Source: Rotaria sordida
Lineage: Eukaryota > Rotifera > Eurotatoria > Philodinida > Philodinidae
DNA: 64,000 nt
Direction: 5' to 3'
NCBI GenBank assembly: GCA_905250125.1
Contig: CAJNOL010000027.1
Location: forward strand, 1 to 64,000
The position numbers were made by a program, and so were the translations under genes. The notes below the pieces were generated by a model. The model made no database searches and was not told the origin of the DNA. It saw only the letters and a list, made by a program, of their open reading frames with translations. Below are positions 24,898 to 38,886 of the stretch, piece after piece. Each line of letters starts with the position of its first letter. The first letter of the stretch is position 1.

Positions 24898-27376
24898 TAT
24901 GTTTGTTTCTTTTGTTATTACATAATTTCAAAATTTTTCTATTATATTATCTGTAAATATAAGTTAAGAATTTATTTTACTTTAAAGAAATTTTCTTCTT
25001 TTTTCTGAATATAGAAATGTATTGAAATAGAAGATTAGCTGAGGAATATCATAAGAAAAAAAAAAGATATAATGAGATATAAACATCTATTTTCGTAAGA
25101 TATACATTGATTAATCGAACAAATAGAAAGAAAAGTGTGTCAATGGCAGATTTATGCGTATATAGAAGAGATCCAATAATCGTATAGTTTAAAAAGGTAA
25201 GTCAGTTAATAAGAGAATTTTTTTATTACTAAGATAATAACAATCTTATCCATCGAGTCTTTTAGCTTCCTTTAATATAACTCTTGACTATCTAATATTC
25301 GAGCATTAATGACAGACTTATTTTACAGTTACTGTCAAAAGAATCTAGTTACACATTGATAAAGATGAGAAAATGCATATATAGAAAAAAAAAACGGAGG
25401 GTATAGATATACAAAGCAAAATATGTTTCTAAATGGGTATCGCAGAACAGATTTTGCTGTTTTTTTTCCACTAATCATGACATATGTCTATATATACAAA
25501 CATATACAATAAAATGTCCAGCTCATAGAGAAGATATATTATTAGTGTTAGAAAAAAATAAAACAATTGCGAAATACTTTCTTACCTTTACAGTATTTCT
25601 TTTTTTTTTATTAAACATCCTCATTGTTTTTCTCTAGTTTTTCTTCTCTTCCTTTTCAGCTATATCTCTCTCGAACATATAAAAAACAAAAAATGAGCAT
25701 CAACTAATAATAACGACGGAGTAACACTTACGTATGATCCAAAATAGAAATATATGTTGAATATGATAGTCATTGTTTAACCTGTCACGTATCGATAAGA
25801 GACTCTGTATACATATTTCTGTGCACAAGGTCAGTCTTCGTACTCGAAAATATAAAGTTATTAATAAATAATTAATACGAATGGATATGACAAGAATTGA
25901 TAATTTTTGTTTTTCTTTACACAATAGGAATACCAATGTCTATATAAATAATCAAATATTTTAACTATTGAACAAATTAATTTGTCTATTCACTATAGTA
26001 TTGTTTTTCGTCAATTTTTACACTTCCTATTGATTATTCTTCGTTAATAAACTTCCTATTTTTTCTTCCTTTCAATAACAAATCTAAGTATAAAATTTAA
26101 TTAAAGAAATGTTTACTTTTATATTATTATACAATATATATATGTAGAAAATATTTAGAGATTCGATTTCAGATTATGAAAAAGAAATAATAAATAAGTT
26201 CTAATTGATAGTCAGCAAACATAAAATAATATATTTAATCGCACAAGTCCGGTAGTTGTCATATCCTGTATTTATAACTCATTATCCAAATCATTTCCTT
26301 ACATATGAAACGAATCCTATAGTCTTTTATCTAGGCACTTGAAGAAATACTGAAAAAACAAGATTTTCATAACTTTTTTTTTGTTTTACTAAAATAAGTC
26401 TTTATTGTTTTTTTTTGTTTCATCCATCATTTTGTATGCATGATAGCTAATCAAGTTGTTCTAAAATTACCAAATATTATATTCATTTTAATAACAAATC
26501 GACACTCGCCTTAATACTATTCTTGTATCTGTGCGTGACTAACAAAAGCAATGAATGATACAGAACGTCAATAAGATTCTCATGAAGTCAAACAGCGTCT
26601 ACAACATCATATTAGAGATAAAAAAAAACAAGAAACCTTTCTACACTGCATATTTTTCTTCTAATACTTACATGTTGAAAGAAAAACCAACTGTGCTTTG
26701 ATTCTTCTACTGCAAAAGATAATTGAATTATATAATTATGTAAAAATGAGCATCATATAATTATGTAAAACATTCATATAATAATTCTATTCTTGTGTAG
26801 TTTATTCATGAACAAAAAGAAAAGACAGAATGCATTAGCAAGAAGTTTCATAGGCTATATTTTGTTTTTTGGATTATAATTAAAAAAGAAAATGACATTG
26901 TATGTCAATTGTTGAGAGATTTATTTAAAAAAAACGAAACCTCCTATGAATTCTACGTTGATTTATTCTCTTGAGATCAACTTGCATATAATTTCATCGT
27001 TTTTTTTTAAACTTAAATGAAAAGCCAATAATTAACGACATCTATTATTTGTCTTAGACAATAAATATGATAAAATAAAATTTTAAACTAAAATAAAAAA
27101 TAATGATTTTTTTTATTTTTAACATTATTTCTCCTATTGAATTTTCTATTATTGCACCATCACAACGCACCTATCTTGGTATGACTCATGTTTTTATCCA
27201 ACAAGTTGGCTACCTTGCACAAAATAAAATCCCACGCACACACAAACAATCCGTTCGTTCGTTTGTTCATTGTATGTGCATAACCATAACCATCTTTATT
27301 CTATCACTCTATTAATCTCTTTGAGTTTTTTTGTCGTTTTTTCATTGTCCACATTTAAAAAAAAAACATTCTACAC
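24898..27376. other. Divergent intergenic region between GPCR and TOP1
   Basis: Contains the upstream regions of two divergently transcribed genes. AT-rich; no coding frame (27103-27315 is open but low-complexity with no conserved content) and no repeat family recognised. No core promoter motif can be assigned with confidence. Confidence 0.45.
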
Positions 27377-30300
27377 ATGACGAGTATTGCCAATCCAAAA
27401 TTAACATCATCCGTCCTTTCAACAAATACAAATAGCACTAAGAATTCATCACCATCATCATCGTCATCAACATCGATCAGAAAAGAAGTCAATAATAATA
27501 CATCACGAACATCAAATGGAAGTACTTCGAAATCAACAATCATTAATAAAAAAGAAACAATTCAAAGTTCACCTATAAAACGAAAAAGTCGAGTTCTATC
27601 CAGTAGTGACGAATCGGATGACGACAACCAATCGTTGGTAAGAAAAACCAAACAAAAAAATTGATTTTCATCCCGCCTATTCATTTTTTAAAATTTTTAC
27701 CTATTTATTCAGTTGTTTACTTTCATTTCTAAATTCACATACAAGATGCCTGTTCAGCTCACAGTTGACTATACTTTTGAATATTTACTTCGAGCTGTTA
27801 TCAGAGATATTGTGCGTGTTACCTAAAGCAAAAAAAAACCATGAAAAACGATAGACTTTTTTTCTATTGATATTCTTCCTTTCTACAGGCTAAAAAAGCT
27901 GCTGCTATAAATGGCCAAGCTTCATCAACGTTTGTTACAATTAAAAATGAATCTAAAACTGAATTAACACCAACAAAAAAAGATGCTTCAGAAACATCTA
28001 CAGTTAAAAAAGAACCTACGACTCCAACTGTTAAAAAAGAATCTACAACTCCAACTGTTAAAAAGGAAACAACAACAACACCTGTAATTAAAAAAGAATC
28101 AACAACGCCTATTATTAAAAAAGAACCAAAATCTGAATCATCACCACCAAAACGTAAAAGTACAAATGTCGAGACTGATGATGATGATATTCCATTGGTA
28201 AATTATTATTTTAAATTCTTTTATGTTTATTTTTTTTAATATTCTTCTTAGGCTAAAAAAGCTAAAAGTCAAATAGAAAAAAAATCGACATCGTCAGTTG
28301 TTGTAAAAAAAGAAAAAACATCAGATGTTAAATCATCATCATCATCACCAATTAAAAAAGTATCAATAAATATAAAACAAGAAAAAGTTACACCTAAAAA
28401 AGAATTAAAACCTACAATAAGTTCATCACCAACGAAAGAAACAACTGGAAAACGAAAGAAAAAAGACGAAGAAGAAGATGTTTGGCGATGGTAAAATTTT
28501 TCTTTGTTTTTTTTTCTAATTCGCAAGTGTCTTTTTTTTGTTTTATTCAGGTGGGAAGAAGAAAAATATACTGATGGTCGTAAATGGACAACACTTGAAC
28601 ATAAAGGTCCATTATTTCCACCTCCTTATGAATCACTACCGTCACATGTGAAATTTTTTTATAATGGTTTGTTTCTATTTGTGACTTGTTTTTTTTTTTT
28701 TATTCTAAAATTTTCTTTTTGCTCTTAGGTACGGAAGTTAAATTAAAAGAACCAGCTGAAGAAATAATGACATTTTATTCTCGTATGCTTGATCATGATT
28801 ATACATCAAAAGAAATATTTAATAATAATTTTATGTCTGATTGGCGTAAATCAATGACACAAGCTGAACGTGAATTAATTAAAGATATACGTAAATGTGA
28901 TTTTACACAAGTTGCTAATTATTTTAAAGAACAAAGTGAACAAAGAAAAGCTATGAGTAAAGAAGAGAAAAAAAAATTAAAAGATGAAAATGAAAAATTA
29001 CGTAAAGAATATGGTTATTGTATGTGGGATAAACATCGACAACCAGTTGGGAATTATAAAATTGAACCACCGGGTTTATTTCGTGGTCGTGGTGAACATC
29101 CAAAAATGGGTTGTGTTAAAAAACGTATTCGACCAGAAGATATTATTATTAATATTGGTCGAGAAGCACACATACCTAAACCACCTGAAGGACATCGTTG
29201 GAAAGAAGTTCGACATGATAATAAAGTATCATGGCTTGTTATGTGGACAGAAAATATCCGGGGAAATAATAAATATATTATGCTAAATGCTTCATCTCGT
29301 GTTAAGGTTTGTATATTCATAGATATTTAAAAAAAGACAAAGGTTCGTCATAAAGTGAGTTTTGTCCTTAGTATAAACTTCAATATAAACAGAAGTTTAT
29401 CCAGTGTGTAAGCGACGCCTCTCCGAAGGTTAAATTGACTCTCTCAGAGTTTGCGATTCTTGTACTACGTACTATGAGACTGTGCTACTAAAACTAGATG
29501 TTCGTCTACTCGGAAGAGGATCTTTGGATAAAACACTGACGAGTAGAGTTTTTGCTTGAACATGATTTCTCATTACTGAATAGATAGACATGTTGATACA
29601 CAACAAATTTTGTTAATTTTACTTTTTCTTTTTACACGAGAATGAATTCTGTTGGTCAGTGTTTGATTCAGATTTTCTCTTCCAGCAGAGCAAACACCAA
29701 TTTTCGAAGGGGTGCAACATCCTCGCTGGATAAAATATTGTTGTCAGTATCGTTGAATTTTCATTCATCTGTTACAATGATACTAATATTGAAGCAACAT
29801 ATTATTTCATAGAACTAATTGATCAATTATTTGGTCATATAACTCATTAAAATTCTAGTACAGAGAGATGGAAAGAACAAGTTCTTTTTATGTTAAATTT
29901 AAAAATTTAGTATTTTACAAAAATTCTTTGTTTAGGGTGAACGTGATTGGCAGAAATATGAAAAAGCACGAAAACTTCATAGGGTTATTGATAAAATACG
30001 AGAAAATTATCAAATTGATTGGAAAAGTAAAGAAATGCGTATACGTCAACGTGCTGTCGCACTTTACTTTATTGATAAAGTAAGTTGAAAATAATTGATT
30101 TCATTAGAAAGAAAAAAACAAAATCGGTTTTTTATTTCTCTTTAAGCTCGCACTCCGTGTTGGTAATGAAAAAGATGAAGATGAAGCTGATACTGTTGGT
30201 TGTTGTTCATTACGTGTTGAACACATTAAATTATACGATAAAATCGACAAGATTGGTGAAAATATAGTTGAATTTGATTTTCTTGGTAAAGATAGTATTA

Positions 30301-31338
30301 GGTAAAATAAAATGATTAAGTTTTTTTGTTTTTCTTTGTACACTTCTTTTTTTTTTATTCTGTATTTAGATACACAAATAAAGTCAGTGTTGAACCACGT
30401 GTATATAAAAATTTAAAATTATTTATGGAAAATAAAGAAGACGAAGATGAATTATTCGATCGTCTTACGGTAAATAAGAAAAAAAATTTTCATTTCTGTA
30501 TTTCTATCTTTTTTTGCCTATTTTGAAAATAGACAACAAGTCTTAATCAATATTTAAGTGAATTAATGGAAGGTCTTACAGCTAAAGTTTTTCGAACATA
30601 TAATGCATCAAAAACACTTCAAGATCAATTAGATTTACTTACAAATCGAAAAGCAAATGTACTAGAAAAAGTTCTTGCTTATAATCGTGCTAATCGTCAA
30701 GTTGCATTACTTTGTAATCATCAACGTTCAGTACCAAAAACATTTGAAAAAAGCATGGGAACACTTAAAGCTAAAGTAAATGAATTTTATTGATTTTATT
30801 TAAAAAAATTTATGTGTGTTATTTTTTTAAGATTGATGCAAAAAAAGCTGAAGTTGATGAACAAAAAGCTGAACTTAAACGAGCTAAATCTGAATATAAA
30901 AGTTTTAAAAGTCAAGCATCTCAAAAAAAAGTCGAACAAATTGAAAAGAAATTTCAACGTACAGAAGAAGCATTAAAGAAACTTGAAGTACAAGCACTTG
31001 ACCGTGAGGAAAATAAAGATATTGCACTTGGAACATCGAAACTTAATTATCTTGATCCACGTATTAGTGTAGCATGGTAAATAGAAAAACAAAATGTCTT
31101 GTTTTTCTTTTTTAAATGTTTTTTTATTTTAAGGTGTAAAAAATGGAATGTACCAATTGAAAAAATTTATTCAAAAACTCAACGTGACAAATTTCGTTGG
31201 GCTATTGATATGGCAACACCTGATTATCATTTTTATAATTATAAAGGTGAAATTGTTTTACGTAATGTTGATGAAACAAATAATAATGGTGAAGGTGATG
31301 ACGATGATGATGATGAACAAAATTCGGATGATGAGTGA
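27377..31338 (+). CDS. TOP1: DNA topoisomerase I (type IB), 11 exons, complete
   Basis: Relaxes supercoils by nicking one strand through a 3'-phosphotyrosine; nuclear. Exons: 27377-27637, 27889-28197, 28252-28490, 28551-28666, 28729-29306, 29936-30079, 30147-30301, 30370-30469, 30533-30775, 30832-31076, 31134-31338; total 865 codons in frame (864 aa). The N-terminal ~265 residues are charged and disordered, with repeated KKE(P/S)TTPTV units. The core starts [15 protein letters not shown] and runs through [49 protein letters not shown] and [16 protein letters not shown] coiled linker precedes the active-site block [18 protein letters not shown], with the catalytic Tyr. Oddities: animal enzymes normally end soon after the IDMA motif, but here about 35 further residues end in an Asp/Glu run ([16 protein letters not shown]). 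Intron 5 is 629 nt, far longer than the others, because it carries an insertion. Confidence 0.97.
29396..29734. mobile_element. Candidate MITE inside TOP1 intron 5
   Basis: Ends are inverted repeats: TTTATCCAG at 29396 and CTGGATAAA ending at 29734. Internal blocks CCTCTCCGAAGG and TTTGCGATTCTTGTACTA resemble the element at 22348-22554. It accounts for more than half of the 629-nt intron, whose neighbours are 50-90 nt apart from the ~250-nt intron 1. The donor (GTTTGT) and acceptor (TTTAG) of the host intron are intact. No coding content. Confidence 0.5.
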
Positions 31339-31416
31339 TTTTGTTTTGTTTTGTTTGTTTTTTGTTTTCTTTCCTTTTCCATATTTCTCGTATAATTATG
31401 CGTGTAAAAAAAAAAA

Positions 31417-31516
31417 NNNNNNNNNNNNNNNNNNNNNNNNNNNNNNNNNNNNNNNNNNNNNNNNNNNNNNNNNNNNNNNNNNNNNNNNNNNNNNNNNNNN
31501 NNNNNNNNNNNNNNNN
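31417..31516. other. Assembly gap of exactly 100 N
   Basis: 100 unknown bases flanked by poly-A on both sides (runs at about 31406-31416 and 31517-31527). A round gap size bordered by a homopolymer indicates a scaffold join across an unresolved A tract. It lies about 80 bp after the TOP1 stop, so it does not affect that coding sequence. Confidence 0.95.
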
Positions 31517-31711
31517 AAAAAAAAAAACATCAAGATCTTTACTCGCTTAGTTCTGTCTATTACATTTGTTCATGTATTGCTTTTCGTTTCTTTTTCGTGT
31601 CTATTTCTTTCATTCGCCGCTTATAATGTTTTCTTTTTTTTTTGTCTTGTTCTCATTACAATGTTATTCGTATTGACCAATAAAGACGAAGAGTCTTGAG
31701 AAAAATCTTTC

Positions 31712-32070
31712 AGATACTATCTACCAACAATAAAATGCTTGCGAATCATATATTTTGATCAATATTTCCATGAGTAAGCAACTATGGAAAACACAAGATT
31801 CTCAGAAGTTTTTTTCGTCTGTAGAGCTTGTTGCGTTGATCATTTTGGTAAAGAAAAAAGGATTCAAATTTATTCAGTAGATTATAGCGCTAGAGTCAAA
31901 ATGCTCAAAAACTTCGGTTAGTCCTCTTTGCTACTGAACGGTAGTTAATGCTTTTGAGTAGTTTGAGTCTAGCACTATGATTTATTGTATTTGTTATGGA
32001 TTGACTACCAATGAAAGTATCCATCAACAATAAGATTCGTAAGCATTTTGTCATTGGTAGTATGTATCTT
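31712..32070. mobile_element. Foldback element (~360 bp)
   Basis: The left end AGATAC...CTACCAA...AAAATGCTTGCGAATC recurs on the opposite strand ending at 32070 (GATTCGTAAGCATTTTG...TTGGTAG...GTATCT). Inner segments also pair (TATAGCGCTAGAGTCAAA against TTTGAGTCTAGCACTATGA). No clear target duplication; no coding sequence. Confidence 0.6.
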
Positions 32071-35000
32071 TAAAGTTTGAATGTGTATGAGATTGAGGGC
32101 TTAGCGGGATTTATTGCATTTAGCTATTAATTATATTTACTGCATTTTAATTGTATCAAAAGAAAACTATAGGTGAGTCCTCACTATCAGCTAGATGTCT
32201 GTTCTCAGCCTAATCTCTTCCATTTGGTAATAAGATTTATAATGAAATTTATAGAAAAATTTTGAAAAAATAAATCTTGAAAGTTATTATTCTGTTTATG
32301 TTTTTCTGATTGTGCATTGAAGAATTCTCGGGAGGGCTTCATTGTAATCAATTACATTTGTTTTTGTTTGGAAAAGCATGTGATGATTCGATGTTTGACA
32401 CAGCTTGTTTTTTTGATGGAAAATTTTTTTTTGATTATATATAAAAATGCATTTCTACCAATAGATGACCATTTTTTGAAAGTTTTTCAAGGTGTTGAAT
32501 TTGTCATTCTTTTTCTTCGCAAAAAAAAGTAAAACTTTTAAAAGAAAAACTTCACTAGGCACTGCTGGTTGGTATGCTCTTTCAAATAAGAAATAAATTA
32601 AATAAATAGAACGAAGACTCATGGAGAGTCGTAGATTGTCAAATGAGATATTTCTTTTTAACCTTTGTTTGATAAATATCTCCCAAAAATGTCATGGCAT
32701 AGAGTTAAAAATTTTAACATAGCCTCTCTACTATAGCATCAACATATCCTGAAAATTCCATGCAATTTAAATATACTTGGTTTGATAGTAATTTTTGGGA
32801 GTGGAAGAGGTTCTTAATGAACTAAATACTTTTAATTGATATTTAGTTGTATATTGATGAGTTAATATGTAGAGTGAACTATAAATTATAGAATGTTGAC
32901 TGATACAAAAACCTTCTTTATTTATGGATAAAATTTTTGAAAGATAAACTAAATAATAAAAATTACTAGTTGTAGTTTAAATTCGAATTTAATCAACAAG
33001 TATATGAAATTAATCGAAAAATTGATAGGTATTTGTTCTTTATCAGTAGAAAAATAATTTGATTATTTCTTTTTAAAACTTATCGATAGTTATAATTCTT
33101 CACTAAAATCAAATAATGATATAACTTATCGAAAAAAAATCGTATCACTGGATCAAATTATAGTGGATACATTCCGTGGTCTTTTTCACAATCAAATAAA
33201 TCATGAACTAACCTTTATTCTTCTGGAGTCTTTTGTTCACCAATAAATGACAAAAGAAACAAGTATGAATAGAAATAACTATATTAAATAGTGTTATATT
33301 AGGTAAACAAAACATTTCCTGTAATAGTAAAAATGAATTAGGCGAATGTATAACTGGTCACTTGATCGCTTTCAATTTTGTTTCATTCAATGAAACTGAA
33401 GAGTATGTTTTATGTTAATTCAATATTGATATAGAATAGTAGAAAAATAAACAACAAGAAACTTTCAAATTTGATAAATATATGACTGTTTCTGTAACAC
33501 TATTTCAATTTATAATCTATTATTAGTCATGATGATGCTATTATATCTTCAGAACAAGAATTAATTTTAGTCAATGATTTTGTTTTGCTTACAATTACCT
33601 ATAGTTCCAAAAGTATTGAAAATAGGTTATATACAAGAATTTTTATGTTTTATAATTTGCTTAATAACACTTTATTGTTCTGTTCTAATCTTTTTTTTTT
33701 AATCAAATACAATACCTTTTAAAATTGACAAATAATAATATGAATCATTTCAAATATCGATGATTCATCTTTATTTTATTTCATAATAGATTTCTTTTCA
33801 AAAGAAAGACTTAATTAGAAAATGAATTTCATTGTTCAGGTCATCTTAATTTATAAGAATAAAACTTATGTATTTTATATATTTATTTTTATATTGTACA
33901 TTATTTTTTCATCAGGAAACATGAAATTAGATACTTACAATTGTTTCTGTTATCACGAGATTCTGTCGTATTATTCATATGAAAGTAATAGGAGAATCGT
34001 TTATCAATTTTTCATTTGATTAAAAAAAAACATATAGATACGATTGAAAACTAATAATAAAAAACATTAATCAAAATGAGCATATTAACAAAAGTGACAT
34101 TTATAAAAAGATATTAATCGATAAGATTTGATACTATGTAGAGTTTCAATTAAATATTTCATTATTTATTTAAACTCGTATTGGTTAGTAGTTGTATGAC
34201 ATATTGACATACTTTCTTCATATACATTTATATATATATAATTACATACAAGATATTTTTCCACAATTATTAATTGAATGAGTTTCTATTTTAAGAGCTC
34301 CTAGAAATGAAATAATGGTTCAAACAGTACGTATCGAAAAACCTATTCCTCGACATACATCTGAAATATTACACAAATTCAAAACGATTGTTATCGTTTA
34401 TGATTAGAGTCCGTTGGGTCTAAAATTTTCGAATCCCGAATGGATCCGAGAGAAATCCAATGGGCTCAAGCTCTCAGTTCAAAGTTCTGATCAAATGAAC
34501 GATAGATCTATTCGAACAGCTCAGACCATATCACAAGATCTGTTTAACTGAGCTGTCCAAAGAATTTTATACTGTTTTAAGAGAAACATTTCAATAATAG
34601 ACCAAAAATTTTTTATACTCGAAAGTACCTTTCTCAAAAATAGAACAAATATTGTTTGAACAGTTCTTGTGATCTGAATTGAACTGTTCGTACAGATCAG
34701 TGAACACTTTGCAAGAGTTCCTTAAATCCGAAATAGTATGGTTGCTTTTTATGATCAATCAAAAGTAATTGTTTGTATATCGTTATACAAAAACAATTAT
34801 TTTTCATGTCAATTCTAAAGAGTATGAAAAAAAAATTTGATCGACTTCAACTTGATATATTAATTGTCAAGTAAAGCTTTTAAAATGTATATATTCTTCG
34901 AAACCAATATTAAATGAATTGATGGAAATAAAACTATTATGATATTATATAAATTTGATTAATTAAAAAGACCATTTCATTTGTATATAAAAATATTTTC

Positions 35001-37411
35001 TCAAAAAAAACCAAACTTACTTTTGAAGATTCTAATATTGTAATAGAGTGTCATTTATTTACATTTTGTCATACATGTTGCAATGAATAAATAATGATTA
35101 AGATCTTAGTAGATAATTTAATCGTTGCCGACTTATTTTATTTTTCTTATACATAATAAATGAGTTAAGTCTAAAAATTAAAATATATTTAAAAAAAATT
35201 ATATGTTTTTGATACGTACCATAATTCGTAATATTTTAGTAAAAAGATCAAGATTAAATGCTAAATATTATTTTACTTTGTAGTAGTTGAATAATCAAAA
35301 GTGATTTTTTTTTAATACAATAACATTTTAAAAATGATAGCTAAATTAGAATATGTAGAAAATTATATTTGAGATAAAAATATATTGTTATTATATGAGA
35401 CAAAAAACTTTTTGTTTTATCAATAAATCTAAATAAATATTCTATTCAAAGTACTTTATATTTCTCTTGTATTATTACAATTTGATGCATCACATTATTC
35501 ATAATGACGTATAAGCATATTAAATCACATATTGTTATTAATTATGTACATGAAAGATGGAAAATTGTTTCAGTGATGAATGTATTGATGAAAATTTATT
35601 TTTTTACTTGTCTTATCTCACGATATGAATATTTTTCTGTTTGATTTAAAGATCAGACTATGCATTGAAAACGGATAATGAATGAAGCATTTAATAACAC
35701 ATAAACAATGTCTTGAATAATCGTGATTGTGATGAAAAAAAAAAGGTTCAACATAAACATTGTTGTTAATAATCTTCGCAATCGATTTTATATTTTGAAT
35801 TGAGAATAGAACAAATAGCAATATGCATTTTGATTTGTGACTATGTAAAACTCACATATTATCGTTTAATAGTTATAACAAAAAATCTAAAATGAAAATA
35901 CCCAAGCAAACTTTCGTATTGTGTAGTTATCCTACAAGCATCAGTTATTATTCAAAAACTAAAAAATATATTCTGTTTCATTTCAATTTTTCTTTAATAT
36001 TGGTTTTTATTATCTGTCGGAAATTCTAGTATCTTATTTATTTTTGTCGTAATAATGCTTTCTTCTTTTTGGACTAACTGTCTTTAATTTATATCTTATT
36101 CATTTATCCTCTATAATTTATTTCTTTTTTTGATGTCTCTAAATTATACTGTTCTATTATTTTACTGAATATATGCATTCATTGAGAAACATAATTAAAC
36201 GCATTGTATTTGCATAGGAGTATTGTTCTTTGAGGGTTGGATATGGATTTTCGACTTAAATTAAACATCCATTTGTCTAGCTTTATTGCGTTGCTCTACA
36301 AGTTATATTAGTCATATGACTGTACTTAAAAAGCAGCTACCATTTTTTTCCCAGAAGTATATATACATATATTTCATAAAAAAGAATTTCAAAATGCAAT
36401 GCTTGTTATGCATTCGTAAAATAGATTTTTGTTTTCTTACTGAAAGAAAAACATCATTAGTCTTCTGGTTTTTATTTAATATTAAATCTCTTATAATTTA
36501 AAAACGAAATTTAAAAAATAAAAAATTTTTTAATTGAATGATACAATTATTCAATGTTTTGATATCCTATTAGAGTTTCTATGCTATTTTGATTCATAAC
36601 TTTAAAATGATGCAGAGTATTGAAACCGTTGTGTTAAATCATCTTGAAAAGTACAGTTTCTGATCTCTATTCAAAAGACAATTTTATCATGAACATATTT
36701 GTTCACATTATTACAGTTAACAAAATCACAATGTTTTTTACTGATTTTTAAACATGAAATCATAAGCAGCTCTTTAGACATTTGAAATTATTACTATTTT
36801 TCAAAAATCTTTCATTAAAGTGATTGATACCATTATATAGCATTCTTACATTACTCATGATGAATTGAAGTTATTTCAAAAAATTACAGAAGTTCTTTTA
36901 TTCAGAAAATAAAAACATGCGAATGCAGATGTTAGATCAGATACCCATTTCACAATACTCCTTTTTTTATTTTTCCAAATAAACAGTGCAATTTCATTCC
37001 AATAGTACTTTCATTGCTTGTTTTTCTCTGTTATTTATTATTATAGACTGAGTTAAAACGAAAGAAAATTTTTATATAAGAAAAACCATATTAATATTTT
37101 TGTATTCGTTGAAATTGATACAATGAAAAACTTTCAAAAAAACATAGACAGTTTTAAACTATTATCTAAAAAAAAACAAAACATTTTTCGTCTGAATGTA
37201 TCCGAACTTTCTGATTGAAGTTTGTAAATTGATATAAAAGCATCGCAAAAAATAAAAAATATCAAAATTTCGGAAGGGCATAATTCATAATTCAATACAA
37301 TAGACATAAACACAAAAATGTAAGTTCACATGCAAAAATCAACATTTATTGTAATGTATCAATAATCATAATTCTGAAATAGTCTTATTCTATGTTGTAC
37401 ATAGTTTTATC
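32071..37411. other. Gene-free spacer; right part is p38-array duplicated flank
   Basis: No supported gene over 5.3 kb of AT-rich sequence. From about 36000 to 37411 the sequence is a diverged copy of 60500-62504 (for example TCTAGTATCTTAT near 36030 against CCTAGTATCTTAT near 60530, and AGCAGCTCTTTAGACATTTG in both). It is therefore part of the segmental duplication that carries the kinase copies. It has ~600 bp less than the right-hand copy, which gained sequence at about 61030-61600. Confidence 0.55.
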
Positions 37412-38199
37412 TTATGAATTATCCGTTGTATCATTATTGATCCAAGATGGTGGTATAAACCCTTCAATCATTCGCCATATAGTAGCTAAAATGATGATAA
37501 AATATTTTTAAATATATATATATATATATCAGTAAAATAATTATTATTGTTATCTTATCATTCTTGAGTTGTCTTTTTCAGAAAAAAAATTCTAATTAAA
37601 AGTATGAAAACATAATGAGGAAAAATCATCGATGCAAACTGTTGATAACCAACAATACATATATATATATATTAGAAAACTTAATATCTAACTATTTTCT
37701 ATTCCTACGTGTTTTATGAATCTATTTTATCAAAATGAAAATGATGATTTCTAGATACAATGAATAATAACAACGAAATTTCTATTTAGATGACTTACCT
37801 TTCCATTGTTCTTTACTACATACTGCGTCTTCGTGTTCATCAATCAAAGGTTCTATAGTTGGCTCATCATTTGGATCATGATAAAATTCCAAAAACGGAT
37901 GGCCTATATAACAAATACGATATAGAGAAAAGACAACGCGTAATTATATTATGAAAATTTACTTAAGGCTTGTTCAACAGTTGGACGTTGACGAGGATCA
38001 AAAGATAGAAGCTGATCAAGTAAATCAACACCTATAATCATATAAAGTAAATGCAATTTGTGTGTTTGTGTCTCTCTCTCTCTTTATTATAAATTTACCT
38101 TCTGGTGAAACACCAGATATTGATGTTTCTGTCAATGGATCATATTTAAAACCAAACAATTCATTAAAATTTGTTTTGGGTTTAGGTCTCATTCGACTA

Positions 38200-38492
38200 C
38201 CCAGTCAGACAAGCACAAAAAAAAACGGCGTTAAAACGTTGCAAAATTTTAACGAAAAAAAAAACGCAAAAAGCGCACATTTTTTGGATTTTATTTTCGT
38301 AAAGGGGATCAATGCGTTTTATTTCGTTCAAAATTTTAACGCGTTAAAATGCGTTAAAATTTTGAACGAAATAAAACGCATTCATCTACTTTAACGAAAA
38401 AAAATCCAAAAAATGTGCGGTTTTTACGTTTTTTTTTTCGTTAAAACTTTGCAACGTTTTAACGCCGTTTTTTTTGTGTTTGTCTGGCTGGG
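38200..38492. mobile_element. Palindromic MITE at the left end of the composite insertion
   Basis: Nearly perfect 293-bp palindrome: CCCAGTCAGACAAGCACAAA at the left, and the reverse complement of CCCAGCCAGACAAACACAAA at the right. The arms carry AACGGCGTTAAAACGTTGC and ATGCGTTTTATTTCGTTCAA. The outer end equals the right end of the 4,975-bp unit, so they belong to one family. Confidence 0.8.
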
Positions 38493-38886
38493 AAGCTGTC
38501 CAATTTTTCAAATGTTTCCTTTCACGAGGTCTTGTAGCACCACGAGGTTTTAGAAAAATCAAATTTTTGAATGTTGACTCGAACTTTTTCATATATAAAG
38601 ATTTTAATTACACAAGCTTCCATCAAAGTTAAGAAGTTTTCAACGAAGTCTCTCAGAGATATGAAATTTCTAAGAAAAAAGTTCTTTTTCATACACAATT
38701 TTTTTTTAGAAATTCCATATCTCTGAGAGACTTCGTTGAAAACTTCTTAACTTTTATGGAAGCTTGTATAATTAAAATCTTTATATATGAAAAAGTTCGA
38801 GTCAACATTCAAAAATTTGATTTTTCTAAAACCTCGTGGTGCCACAAGACCTCGTGAAAGGAAATATTTGAAAAATTGGATAGCTT
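38493..38886. mobile_element. Second palindromic element (394 bp), directly abutting the first
   Basis: Ends AAGCTGTCCAATTTTTCAAA and the reverse complement of TAAGCTATCCAATTTTTC; the arms share CCTTTCACGAGG, TCTCTCAGAGATATG and TGACTCGAACTTTTTCATAT. Arm identity is high, suggesting recent activity or hairpin-templated correction. No coding sequence. Confidence 0.8.

Noticed and set aside
27103..27315. 70-codon frame upstream of TOP1
   Set aside because: No conserved content; more likely promoter or 5' UTR sequence.
31148..31699. Frame of 183 codons running through the N gap
   Set aside because: It spans 100 unknown bases and overlaps the last TOP1 exon in another frame.
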